Part shown: piece by piece, positions 9,115 through 17,312 of the stretch | Layout: each line of letters starts with the position of its first letter | Numbering within the stretch: position 1 is the first letter of the stretch | DNA from: Bacilli bacterium | Lineage (GTDB): Bacteria > Bacillota_I > Bacilli_A > RF39 > UBA660 | DNA: 64,000 bases | Reading direction: 5' to 3' | Assembly: GCA_900769695.1 (NCBI GenBank) | Contig: CAAGHO010000048.1 | Location: forward strand, 1 to 64,000 | Program-made: the position numbers and the translations under genes | The notes under the pieces: generated by a model | Seen by the model: the letters and a program-made list of their open reading frames with translations, nothing else | Databases searched by the model: none | Told to the model about the DNA's origin: nothing

Positions 9115-10416
9115 ATGAAAAATAAAATAATAGAAAATCTAAAAATTTTTTTTGTAATAAATATAATTATTTTGGTAAGTATATTTTTAGGTACATGTCT
9201 TCTATATCTTTCATATAAGATTCCACATTCAAACATGGAAAAAAATGTTTATAAATCTTATCAAGTTTTTGAAAAAGAAGGAGATCATCCTGCAGTTATA
9301 AATCAACTAAAAGAACAAAGTAGACTTGATAATTTCACGGATGCATTGATGTTACTAAATACAATTACAGATTCAAATATTTCAACATTAAAGCAATGTC
9401 TATTAGTATACAGATATGGGGACTTGTATGCATTACCAATTAATACTTTAAAAAAAATAAGTAATCATGAAAAGGTAACTGAAATTGTTAGTTATCCAAG
9501 GTATTGGCATGGTTATTTAATAGTATTAAAACCATTAGTAAGTATATTTAATTATAAACAGATAAGATTAATAAATGGATTATTTCAAATGTTAATAATT
9601 TCATTTGTTATATTGTTATTTTGTAAAAGAAAAAAATATAAACTAATTATTCCATATATTTTATTAATTTTGGTATTAATGCCACCAGTAATATTTAAAT
9701 CACTTCAATATTCAACTGTTTGGTACATATTTAATATCGGTATTCTATTACTCTTGTTATCTAGCAACAAAATCAACTTGTCATTTAAATATGTACTTTA
9801 TATATTTGTAATATTAGGTGCTATGACAGCATATTTTGATTTTTATACATATCCAATAGTTACTTTTGGTATACCAGCAATTATATATTTTTCGATTTTT
9901 GATAGTAAGAATGATAATAAAATATATAAGTTTTTCAGCATCTGTTTTTCATGGGCGTATACTTATTTTACAGTTTGGGTAAGCAAATGGATTATTGGAA
10001 CAATCTTCACCGATGAAAATGTAATTAGAAATGCATTAGAAACAGCTGGAGGCAGAATTTCTAATATCGACTCTGCTGGACAAAAATTTACTAGGATGAG
10101 TGCTGTTTCAAGAAATATAGATTTATTTTTTAATAAATACATAGTTATTAGTTTGCTAATAGTATTGTGTATATTTATTGTTATAAGTATAAAAAAATAT
10201 AATTTAAAAAATATTAAAAATATCAAAAGTCAGTGGCCTTTAATTATTATAGGAATAATGCCCTTTATGTGGTATTATGTTTTTGGTAATCACTCATATA
10301 TACATTATTGGATGACAAATAAAGGATTGTGTGTTACATATTTTGCAATTGTAATGATAATGATTAATTCATTGACTACAGCTAAAAAAGAAGATAAGCA
10401 TACAATTCAAGAATAA
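9115..10416 (+). CDS. Polytopic membrane protein of unknown function in polysaccharide cluster
   Basis: A 433-residue protein with one N-terminal helix, an extracytoplasmic segment of about 110 residues (roughly 33-145; includes 'DNFTDALMLLNTITDS' and 'YPRYWHGYLIVLKPL') and about nine further helices. The large first outer loop after helix 1 is reminiscent of GT-C enzymes or polymer ligases. It begins two bases after the previous stop with a GGAGAG ribosome site, so it belongs to the same operon. I do not recognise the family with confidence. Confidence 0.6.
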   Translation: MKNKIIENLKIFFVINIIILVSIFLGTCLLYLSYKIPHSNMEKNVYKSYQVFEKEGDHPAVINQLKEQSRLDNFTDALMLLNTITDSNISTLKQCLLVYRYGDLYALPINTLKKISNHEKVTEIVSYPRYWHGYLIVLKPLVSIFNYKQIRLINGLFQMLIISFVILLFCKRKKYKLIIPYILLILVLMPPVIFKSLQYSTVWYIFNIGILLLLLSSNKINLSFKYVLYIFVILGAMTAYFDFYTYPIVTFGIPAIIYFSIFDSKNDNKIYKFFSICFSWAYTYFTVWVSKWIIGTIFTDENVIRNALETAGGRISNIDSAGQKFTRMSAVSRNIDLFFNKYIVISLLIVLCIFIVISIKKYNLKNIKNIKSQWPLIIIGIMPFMWYYVFGNHSYIHYWMTNKGLCVTYFAIVMIMINSLTTAKKEDKHTIQE

Positions 10417-10460
10417 AGGTATAACTTTCATTACCAGAAAAACATTTTTAGAATAATTTA

Positions 10461-10485
10461 GGAAAAGGAATCTCTTTTCCTTTTC
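10461..10485 (+). terminator. Intrinsic terminator of the polysaccharide operon
   Basis: GGAAAAG (10461-10467) pairs with CTTTTCC (10474-10480) across a six-base loop, followed by TTTT. It lies about 45 bases after the stop of the 9115-10416 gene. Confidence 0.6.
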
Positions 10486-10570
10486 ATATGTAATTTTGTA
10501 ATATTTACAATGCCATTTAAATCAAATATAATATTCTTATATGGTTCAAATAAAAAAAAGGTTAATTATT

Positions 10571-11507
10571 ATGGAGAAAATTTCAGTTATTTTTCCTTGT
10601 TATAATGAGAAAGAAACTATTAATATTTTTTATAAAGAAATAACAAATGTTGCAGAAAAATTAAAAAAGTACAAATTTGAATTTTTATTTATAGATGATG
10701 GTTCACGTGATAACACTTTAGAAATTATTAAAAAACTATCTAGTACAGATAAAAGGGTTAGATATATTTCTTTTTCAAGAAATTTTGGAAAAGAAGCTGC
10801 GATGTTTGCAGGTTTAGAACATGTTGATGGTGATTATGTAACCATAATGGATACTGATTTACAAGATCTACCTGCTATGTTAATAGATATGTTAGATATT
10901 ATAAAAAAAGATGGATATGATGTAGTTGGAACTAGAAGAGTAACAAGAAAAGGAGAACTTTCTATTAGAAGTTTTTTTTGCTAGATGTTTTTATAAAATA
11001 ATTAATAAAATGTCTAAAATTGAAATGGTTGATGGAGCTAGGAATTATAGATTAACGAAACGTCAAGTAGTTGATTCTATTCTTTTACTTCAAGAATATA
11101 ATAGATATTCGAAAGGACTTTTTAGTTTTGTTGGATATAATACAAAATGGCTAGAATATGAAAATGTAAAACGCATAGCAGGGGAGACTAAATGGTCTTT
11201 TTGGAAACTTTTTAAATACGCTTTAGATGGAATAGTCGCTTTTTCAACAACACCTTTATCACTTGCAGCTATATTAGGTATTATTATGTGCTTTGTCTCA
11301 TTTATAGCAATTTTAGTAATAATTATTAAAACCCTTATATTTGGAGATCCAGTTGGTGGTTGGCCTTCAATGGTTTGTATTGTCTTATTTGTTAGTGGTA
11401 TTCAATTATTATGTATGGGAATAATTGGGCAGTATCTAGCAAAAACATATTTAGAAACAAAGAAAAGACCTATATATATAATAAAAGAAACTAATGATAA
11501 AAATTAG
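10571..11507 (+). pseudogene. Second GtrB-like glycosyltransferase, frameshifted in a T8 tract
   Basis: Two frames together make one GtrB/DPM1-like enzyme. The first half (MEKISVIFPCYNE, DDGSRDNT, MDTDLQD) runs from ATG 10571, preceded by AAAAGG; the ATG at 10541 has no ribosome site. It stops at TAG 10982-10984 immediately after eight T residues (10972-10979). With seven T the frame would read ...RSFFARCFYKIINKMSKIEM and join the second frame, which ends at 11507 with two membrane helices and IIGQYLAKTYLETK. The rest looks intact, so this is a recent lesion, a slippage switch, or a sequencing error. The gene is a paralogue of the one at 5380-6348. Confidence 0.85.
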
Positions 11508-11513
11508 TTTTTT
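11488..11513 (+). terminator. Terminator overlapping the end of the second gtrB-like gene
   Basis: AAACTAAT (11488-11495) pairs with ATTAGTTT (11503-11510), seven-base loop, followed by TTT. It includes the stop codon region and lies at a convergent junction. Confidence 0.45.
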
Positions 11514-11886
11514 AATTGAAAGCAATTTCAATATCAAGTTCAGTATCTACAAAGGCTATATATAAAAAGATTAAACCACTTATTAAAACTAAAGTAGATC
11601 CAAGTAAACTTAAATTACTTAATCTAATTGTTTTTTGATTAGTTGTTTTTAGAACTCTTACATCCTTATAATTATCATAGAAAAAGTAAATATATATTAT
11701 AACAGCAATAATAAAAATTATAATTGTTAGTTTCCTATAAGTATCTTTAGCTTTTTGATCATTAAAACAAAAATATCTTTTTTCATATTTATTGGCAATT
11801 AAACATAAACCAATTATGAAAAAATATATTATCCAAACAAAATTTTCAACATCTATTTGTTTTAATCTCTTTTCAATATCATTCAT
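11512..11886 (-). CDS. Small membrane protein, paralogue of the 12221-12580 product
   Basis: A 124-residue protein with about four hydrophobic segments. N-terminus IEKRLKQIDVENFVWIIYFF, a central YFCFNDQKAKDTYRKLT loop, then IYIYFFYDNYKD and two helices near the C-terminus. The same layout and several identical positions (RL...ENF.W, YIYF...NYKD, a final pair of helices) occur in the product of 12221-12580, so the two are paralogues. I do not recognise the family. The intervening plus-strand gene may be functionally linked. Nothing in the sequence points to a biochemical activity. Confidence 0.65.
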   Translation of the reverse strand: MNDIEKRLKQIDVENFVWIIYFFIIGLCLIANKYEKRYFCFNDQKAKDTYRKLTIIIFIIAVIIYIYFFYDNYKDVRVLKTTNQKTIRLSNLSLLGSTLVLISGLIFLYIAFVDTELDIEIAFN

Positions 11887-11936
11887 AATAAAATATATTC
11901 TAATAACTTATTAATATAATTAAATAGGTGAAGAAA

Positions 11937-12218
11937 ATGAGTATTATTCCTAATGTAAGTCCTAAAGCCTTTTCTTTTAGTGCGATTATTGTTGGTTATC
12001 TATTAATTGATGATTTAACAGCTAATGAACAAAATGCATTAGGAAACTGGTTAATGTTAACAGCTCAAGTTCTTTGTACTAATGCATATTATAAACAGGT
12101 TCAACAAGAAAGAAGTACCTCTAATAAAAATGTATCAAATGAAGATGGCATTGAAATGTTGAAAAAAATGGTAAATGCTTTAAATGAAGAAATAGAAAAT
12201 TTAAAACGGAATCAGTAA
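11937..12218 (+). CDS. Small protein with one membrane segment and C-terminal coiled coil
   Basis: The product has 93 residues if started at ATG 11937, which lies six bases after AGGTG; the GTG at 11928 overlaps that ribosome site and is unlikely. N-terminus MSIIPNVSPKAFSFSAIIVGYLLIDDLTANEQNALGNWL suggests one or two weak hydrophobic helices. The C-terminal ~30 residues (GIEMLKKMVNALNEEIENL) have a heptad pattern for a short coiled coil. It sits between two paralogous membrane-protein genes on the other strand. Function unknown. Confidence 0.65.
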   Translation: MSIIPNVSPKAFSFSAIIVGYLLIDDLTANEQNALGNWLMLTAQVLCTNAYYKQVQQERSTSNKNVSNEDGIEMLKKMVNALNEEIENLKRNQ

Positions 12219-12220
12219 AA

Positions 12221-12580
12221 TTATACATTCGAAGGTGAATCAGTTTGACGTCTTGTAGTAAGTTGAAAATATAAGAAACATAAAGTACCAATTAAAACGA
12301 AAATACTTCCCATATAGCGAACTTCATAACTCTTATTCTTATGTTTACAAAAATCTTTATAATTTCTTGATAAAAAATAAATGTAAATAGGAATAGAAAT
12401 AGCAGTTAAAGTTAAAAATAATTTATCTGCTTTTTGTTGAGACTTTTTATCACCGTATAAAAGATTCTTTTTAATTAATTCATCTCCATATATATCTAAA
12501 ATTGAAATAACGATAAAAACAACCCATATCAGGTTTTCAAAATTAAGTCGCTTAACCATTTCAATAGTATCTTTATCCAT
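12221..12580 (-). CDS. Small membrane protein, paralogue of the 11512-11886 product
   Basis: A 119-residue protein with about four hydrophobic segments: an N-terminal helix after MVKRLNFENLIW, a loop LLYGDKKSQQKADKLF, then IYIYFLSRNYKDF and a final pair of helices. It shares topology and short motifs with the neighbour at 11512-11886. It is convergent with the 11937 gene, with only two bases between their stop codons and no clear terminator between them. Family and function are not recognised. Confidence 0.65.
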   Translation of the reverse strand: MDKDTIEMVKRLNFENLIWVVFIVISILDIYGDELIKKNLLYGDKKSQQKADKLFLTLTAISIPIYIYFLSRNYKDFCKHKNKSYEVRYMGSIFVLIGTLCFLYFQLTTRRQTDSPSNV

Positions 12581-12626
12581 ATTTAAATATATGTTAGAAA
12601 ATAATTTTATATTTAGAAAAAAAGTG

Positions 12627-12654
12627 TTGATTAGATATTTAAAACTGATAAAAT
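12627..12654 (+). promoter_or_regulatory. Promoter of U32 protein gene
   Basis: TTGATT (12627-12632), 16-base spacer, TAAAAT (12649-12654) preceded by TG-A, giving an extended -10. It lies 23 bases upstream of the ATG at 12677, with GAGGTGG between. Confidence 0.65.
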
Positions 12655-12676
12655 AGATTATAGATGAGGTGGTACT

Positions 12677-14839
12677 ATGGATAAAAAAGAACTTCTAGCT
12701 CCTGTTGGTAATATGGAAAGCCTATATCAAGCAGTTCATAATGGAGCAGATGCAGTCTACTTAGGATTAAAAACTTTTGGAGCAAGAGCTTTTGCTAAAA
12801 ACTTTTCAGAAGAAGATTTTATTAAAGCAATAAAATATTGTCATTTATATGGAGTAAAAATATATGTAACTATGAATACTCTAATTAAGACTGATGAAGT
12901 TGAGGCATTTATAAATACAATTGATTTTCTTCATAAAAATTCAGTTGATGCTGTTATCATGCAAGACTTTGGTATGATTTGCTTAGTAAGAGAAATGTTT
13001 CCAAATTTAGAGATTCATGCTTCTACTCAAGCTAATAATAGTAGTCTAGAAACCATCAAGCTTTTTTATAAACTAGGTGTTAAAAGAGTTGTATTATCAC
13101 GTGAACTATCAATAAATGAAATTAATAAAATAGATGTTCCTATTGAACTAGAATGCTTTATTCATGGAGCGTTATGTATCAGTTATTCAGGAAATTGTCT
13201 AATGAGTTCAATGATAGGTAAAAGAAGTGGAAATAGAGGAGAATGTACAGGTTGTTGCCGTCTTCCTTATAGCCTGTATGAAAATAATAAACTACTAGTT
13301 TCAAATAAATATTTATTAAGTACAAGAGAATTAAACACATCAGGCCATATCAAAGAACTATTAAATAGTAAGATTAAAAGTTTTAAAATAGAAGGTAGAA
13401 TGAAAAGCCCTGAATATGTAGGATTTATTACTAATTTTTATCGTCATTTAATAGATTCAAAAGAGTTTAATTATGAAGAAGAAACAAACAAGTTAAAAAC
13501 ACTGTTTAATAGAAAATTCACAGATGGTAATTTATTTGAAACAACTACTCTTATGAATATAGATACACCCAATCATATTGGTTTAAAAATAGGAAAAGTA
13601 ATTTCAGTAAACACTAAAAAAATAAAAATAAAATTAGAAGGGACTCTTAATCAAGAAGATGGGATTAGATTCTTAGAAAGTGGTAAAGGTTTTATTTGTA
13701 ACTATCTATATAATGATAAAGATAAGCTTATTAACAGTAGTGATGATATTGTCTATCTTGATAACAAAATAGGACTAACTACTTGTGATACTGTTTATAA
13801 AACGCAAGATAAAAAATTAATCGAAAGTTTAGAAAAGTATGAAGAAAAACATCTACCTTTAAGATTTAAGTTAACTGCTAGAAAAAATAAAGTCTTAACA
13901 TTAGAAGCAACTTCCTTAGAAAGTAAGGTTTTAGTTACTGGTAGTATTGTAGAAGGAGCAATTTCTAATCCAATTAGTACAGAAAGAATTAAACTTCAAC
14001 TAGAAAGACTAGGTAATAGTCCATTTTATCTAGAAAAACTAGATTTAGATATAGATGATGATATCTTTATTCCTGTTAAAAATCTAAATGAAATAAGAAG
14101 AGAAGCAGTTTCTAAAATAATTTCACTTAAAGAAAATACTAATAATCCTAATTATATTCGAAAATGTGTAAAATTTGAAAAACTAAATCTAGATTCCGAA
14201 GATAATATTTTAACTAGTAGCCTCTATACTGAAGAACAATTATTAACCTGTCTAGAATTAAATTTTAAAAGAATTTATGTAAAAGATTTTGCACTTTACC
14301 AAAAGTATCTTGATAATAAGAATGTATTTTACGTATTACCAAGATCTAATTTTTCTAACAGCTATAATATTAATAACAGTCTAGTTAGTGAATATATTGA
14401 CTTTAACAAAAATATAAATTTAGTTGGTAATTATTTTCTTAATATAACTAACCCTTATACTGCATATTATTTATTAAGACAAGGTTTAAACAATTTTACA
14501 TTATCACCAGAATTAGATGAAGATGAAACACTTAAGTTAGTAACTTCTTTTAGAAAAATTTTTAAATTTGATTTAATACCAGAAGTCCTAGTCTATGGAA
14601 AAGTAGAAAACATGTATATAAAAGGTAATATTTTAAATATAGATAATAGTCTTTATAAGTATAGATTAAAAGATTCTAAAAATAGATATTTTGATGTTTA
14701 TTTAGATAATAATAACAATACAACTATTTTAAACTACAAAAATATTGAAAAAGCTATTTCAAATAAATGTCAATTTAGATTTGATTTTTATGATGAAGAT
14801 GGAAAAACTATAAAAGAAATTGTAAAAAAGTATCAATAA
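12677..14839 (+). CDS. U32 family peptidase-like protein (RlhA/YdcP-type RNA hydroxylation)
   Basis: A 720-residue protein. The N-terminal ~300 residues are a U32 domain (KELLAPVGNMESLYQAVHNGADAVYLG) with the conserved cysteine cluster SGNCLMSS...GECTGCCRLPY near residues 172-197. The length and long C-terminal region match the RlhA/YdcP class (U32 plus DUF3656-like), whereas the Bacillus TrhP1/P2 proteins are much shorter. Members of the superfamily act in prephenate-dependent hydroxylation of RNA, RlhA at C2501 of 23S rRNA; 'peptidase' is a legacy name. The cysteines probably bind an iron-sulfur cluster. Assignment to U32 is secure; the exact RNA substrate is inferred. Confidence 0.88.
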   Translation: MDKKELLAPVGNMESLYQAVHNGADAVYLGLKTFGARAFAKNFSEEDFIKAIKYCHLYGVKIYVTMNTLIKTDEVEAFINTIDFLHKNSVDAVIMQDFGMICLVREMFPNLEIHASTQANNSSLETIKLFYKLGVKRVVLSRELSINEINKIDVPIELECFIHGALCISYSGNCLMSSMIGKRSGNRGECTGCCRLPYSLYENNKLLVSNKYLLSTRELNTSGHIKELLNSKIKSFKIEGRMKSPEYVGFITNFYRHLIDSKEFNYEEETNKLKTLFNRKFTDGNLFETTTLMNIDTPNHIGLKIGKVISVNTKKIKIKLEGTLNQEDGIRFLESGKGFICNYLYNDKDKLINSSDDIVYLDNKIGLTTCDTVYKTQDKKLIESLEKYEEKHLPLRFKLTARKNKVLTLEATSLESKVLVTGSIVEGAISNPISTERIKLQLERLGNSPFYLEKLDLDIDDDIFIPVKNLNEIRREAVSKIISLKENTNNPNYIRKCVKFEKLNLDSEDNILTSSLYTEEQLLTCLELNFKRIYVKDFALYQKYLDNKNVFYVLPRSNFSNSYNINNSLVSEYIDFNKNINLVGNYFLNITNPYTAYYLLRQGLNNFTLSPELDEDETLKLVTSFRKIFKFDLIPEVLVYGKVENMYIKGNILNIDNSLYKYRLKDSKNRYFDVYLDNNNNTTILNYKNIEKAISNKCQFRFDFYDEDGKTIKEIVKKYQ

Positions 14840-14871
14840 ATTTTAGAATTGTTTCTAAATTGTCAAAAATG

Positions 14872-14880
14872 TGATAAAAT
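14872..14880 (+). promoter_or_regulatory. Extended -10 promoter
   Basis: TG-A-TAAAAT lies 25 bases before the ATG at 14906, with GGGAGAG between. A -35 at normal spacing is not convincing. Confidence 0.4.
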
Positions 14881-14905
14881 AAATTTAGATAGGGAGAGTG
14901 ATTTT

Positions 14906-15433
14906 ATGACAAAAACTGAATCATTAAGAAAGGTACCAGCTAAAAACTATGTATTTTTAGTAATTATATTTTTAACAACATTCTTACTTGCTTATTATTT
15001 GTATAAATGGTATGATGCTTATTCAACTTATCAGAATAGTATTCCAGTTATTAGAGATACTCTTCCAGAAGTAACAGAAGAAGAAATGGAACATTATATT
15101 CAAGAAACTCCAACAACTACGATTTATGTTTGTACAGCATCTGATATAACATGTAGAAACTTTGAGAAAAAATTTAAAAAACTAGTTGAACAATCTTCAT
15201 TAAAAGAATATATAACTTATGTTAATTTAGAAGAAGAAAATAAAGAAGAATTTATTAATAGATTTAATATAAATCATCCATATAGAAAAATAGGATTAAA
15301 GAAATATCCTGCTTTAATATATTTTGAAGATGGAAAAGTAGTAGATATGTTGCAATCAAGTAAAGATGAAGAATTAACAATTTCTGATGTTAAGAAATTT
15401 ATTAAGAATAATAAGATAGGAACTACTTATTAA
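14906..15433 (+). CDS. Membrane-anchored thioredoxin-like protein
   Basis: Started at ATG 14906 (GGGAG ribosome site at about 14892); the open frame begins at 14849 but that part covers the promoter. The 175-residue product has one N-terminal membrane helix (YVFLVIIFLTTFLLAYYLY) and an outer thioredoxin-like domain: TTTIYVCTASDITCRNFEKKF, a middle strand YVNLEEEN, and a KYPALIYFEDGKVV segment with the fold's cis-proline. The usual CxxC is replaced by CTASDITC, with six residues between the cysteines, so classical dithiol chemistry is doubtful. Resembles small Trx-like proteins of Mollicutes-related lineages; precise role unknown. Confidence 0.7.
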   Translation: MTKTESLRKVPAKNYVFLVIIFLTTFLLAYYLYKWYDAYSTYQNSIPVIRDTLPEVTEEEMEHYIQETPTTTIYVCTASDITCRNFEKKFKKLVEQSSLKEYITYVNLEEENKEEFINRFNINHPYRKIGLKKYPALIYFEDGKVVDMLQSSKDEELTISDVKKFIKNNKIGTTY

Positions 15434-15435
15434 TT

Positions 15436-15945
15436 ATGAATAATATTGTTTTATATGAACCAGAAATACCTCAAAATACTGGTAATATTATGAGGACTTG
15501 TGTTGCGACTAATACTAAATTACATCTTATAAAACCACTTGGATTTGTTATTGATGATAAACATTTAAAAAGAAGTGGTGTTAATTATATTGATAAACTT
15601 AATTACCAAATATATGAAAATTTTGATGACTTCAAAAGTAAAAATAAAGGAATTTACTATTACTTTACAAGATATGGTAAGAAACCACATACTAGTTTTA
15701 ACTATGAAAATAAAGAGAATGAAGAATTATATTTTATCTTTGGAAAAGAATCAACTGGTATTCCAAAAGAAATATTAAAAAGTGACTTAGACCATTGTAT
15801 GAGAATTCCTATGTCAGAAAATGTACGAGCACTTAATCTTTCTAATAGTTGTGCTATTGTTATATATGAGGCTTTAAGACAACAAGATTATAATAATTTA
15901 CTTAAATATGAACCACATAAAGGAGAAGATTATTTAGAAAAATAA
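15436..15945 (+). CDS. trmL: tRNA (cytidine/uridine-34-2'-O-)-methyltransferase TrmL
   Basis: A 169-residue SPOUT methyltransferase beginning directly with MNNIVLYEPEIPQNTGNIMRTC, the hallmark N-terminus of TrmL/YibK. The knotted C-terminal part shows FGKESTGIP near residue 102 and RIPMSENVRALNLSNSCAIV near 127-146, which form the SAM site. Length fits the family (about 155-170). The enzyme methylates the ribose of the wobble base in tRNA-Leu isoacceptors. The ATG is two bases after the stop of the thioredoxin-like gene, so they are probably co-transcribed; a terminator follows. Confidence 0.95.
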   Translation: MNNIVLYEPEIPQNTGNIMRTCVATNTKLHLIKPLGFVIDDKHLKRSGVNYIDKLNYQIYENFDDFKSKNKGIYYYFTRYGKKPHTSFNYENKENEELYFIFGKESTGIPKEILKSDLDHCMRIPMSENVRALNLSNSCAIVIYEALRQQDYNNLLKYEPHKGEDYLEK

Positions 15946-15950
15946 ATTAT

Positions 15951-15977
15951 ACTGATAATCAATATTATCAGTATTTT
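15951..15977 (+). terminator. Hairpin terminator after trmL
   Basis: ACTGATAAT (15951-15959) pairs perfectly with ATTATCAGT (15964-15972) around CAAT, followed by ATTTT. Confidence 0.6.
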
Positions 15978-15999
15978 AGTATCAAGAAAAGGTGATAAA

Positions 16000-17247
16000 A
16001 TGGAACAAACTATTTTAAAAATATTAACAGAAGAACAAATAAAAGAAAATAATACATCAGCTAAAAAAATATTTATAGGACAAACATTGAGGTTACAAAA
16101 ACTTTTTGCTGGAAAAATATCAGAAATGTATAGTATTGATGAAGAAAAAATAAATCAGATTTTAAAAATAGAATTTTCTGATAAAGCACTAGGTTTAATT
16201 GATAATTTATTTTCGTATTTCGAAAGAGATGAAAGTGATTTCTATTCAAAAAATATGAATACAGTAGATCTAATTTTTAATACTTTAAAAGATAATAGGA
16301 CTAAAGTAATATACTTGGATAATATAATAAAAAAAATAAATGAGAAAAAAGAGACTGTAAAAGAAATACTTGAACAAATCCCAAAAGAAGATGAAAGTAT
16401 TAGTGAAGAAAACTTGCAAATGATATTTAGTAAATCTATTCAAAAAATATTAAATTCTATAAATTTATCAAAAGAAAAACAAGAAGAACTTGTTAAAATA
16501 GCATTTCATTATTATCAATTATATCAAAGTGATATCGCATCAACTATTGAACAATATTTAGATTCTAATAAAAAAACTAGTATTGATGGTATTGAAGAGG
16601 AAATGGATAAACAAAGACTAAGAGGTAATAAAACAAGTGCTGTAGCAAGGATAGAAAAAGAATTAGCAAATAATTCTAAAAAAGTAATTGATTCACTTTT
16701 AGAAGAAAGCATTATAAATAATAAGAAGAAATCTCGTGAAGAATTAAAAATATGTTCTTCTTCAATTATAGATATAATATTTAAATCATTACCAGAAGAA
16801 TATAAACAACAACAAGCATTACTTGAAGTAATTGTAGATACTAATATCAATGAAAGATTAGGAAAGATTTTAGATGAGTCAACAGATGATTTATCGCAAA
16901 AATTAAAAGCTAAAAATCATGATGTTATAGAAAATGAATTCTATGAAGAAAAAAGATATAAAAATATAAAACCATATGAAATAGATCTTGATCAAATAGA
17001 TAAAGTTTATCAAGATGTTCTTCATGAAATTACAATTGCTTATGATATTCCAACAACAAATAATAGTTTAAAAAGATTAAACCTAGTTATTTTAAGTGAA
17101 AGTAATTCAACAAAAAATGTTTTTAAAAATTCAATAAATCACATTAGAGCTGAAAATGAAGTTAATCTAAGTCAAGTTCTTGGAGAAATGAAAGAATTAA
17201 GTAAAAAAGTATCCTCTATGGACAAAAGAAATAATTCTGCAAAATAA
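16000..17247 (+). CDS. Uncharacterised charged, helical protein
   Basis: A 415-residue soluble protein rich in Lys, Glu, Ile and Asn, with no signal peptide or membrane segment. Long stretches have helical/coiled-coil character (about residues 100-150 and 200-300). The C-terminal ~30 residues end in a heptad-like 'LSQVLGEMKELSKKVSSMDKR'. AAAGGTGAT precedes the ATG. I do not recognise the family. It lies between trmL and the Tad-like locus, with terminators on both sides, so it may be a single-gene unit; no promoter is obvious. Confidence 0.6.
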   Translation: MEQTILKILTEEQIKENNTSAKKIFIGQTLRLQKLFAGKISEMYSIDEEKINQILKIEFSDKALGLIDNLFSYFERDESDFYSKNMNTVDLIFNTLKDNRTKVIYLDNIIKKINEKKETVKEILEQIPKEDESISEENLQMIFSKSIQKILNSINLSKEKQEELVKIAFHYYQLYQSDIASTIEQYLDSNKKTSIDGIEEEMDKQRLRGNKTSAVARIEKELANNSKKVIDSLLEESIINNKKKSREELKICSSSIIDIIFKSLPEEYKQQQALLEVIVDTNINERLGKILDESTDDLSQKLKAKNHDVIENEFYEEKRYKNIKPYEIDLDQIDKVYQDVLHEITIAYDIPTTNNSLKRLNLVILSESNSTKNVFKNSINHIRAENEVNLSQVLGEMKELSKKVSSMDKRNNSAK

Positions 17248-17272
17248 AAGTTAAATATCTTTTATTTTTTTT
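17244..17272 (+). terminator. Terminator after 16000-17247
   Basis: ATAAAAG (17244-17250) pairs with CTTTTAT (17259-17265), followed by seven T. The stem is weak because it is A/T-rich. Confidence 0.45.
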
Positions 17273-17312
17273 GTCTATAGGCTATAATAATAGATAGAAT
17301 AGGAGGGGTTTT

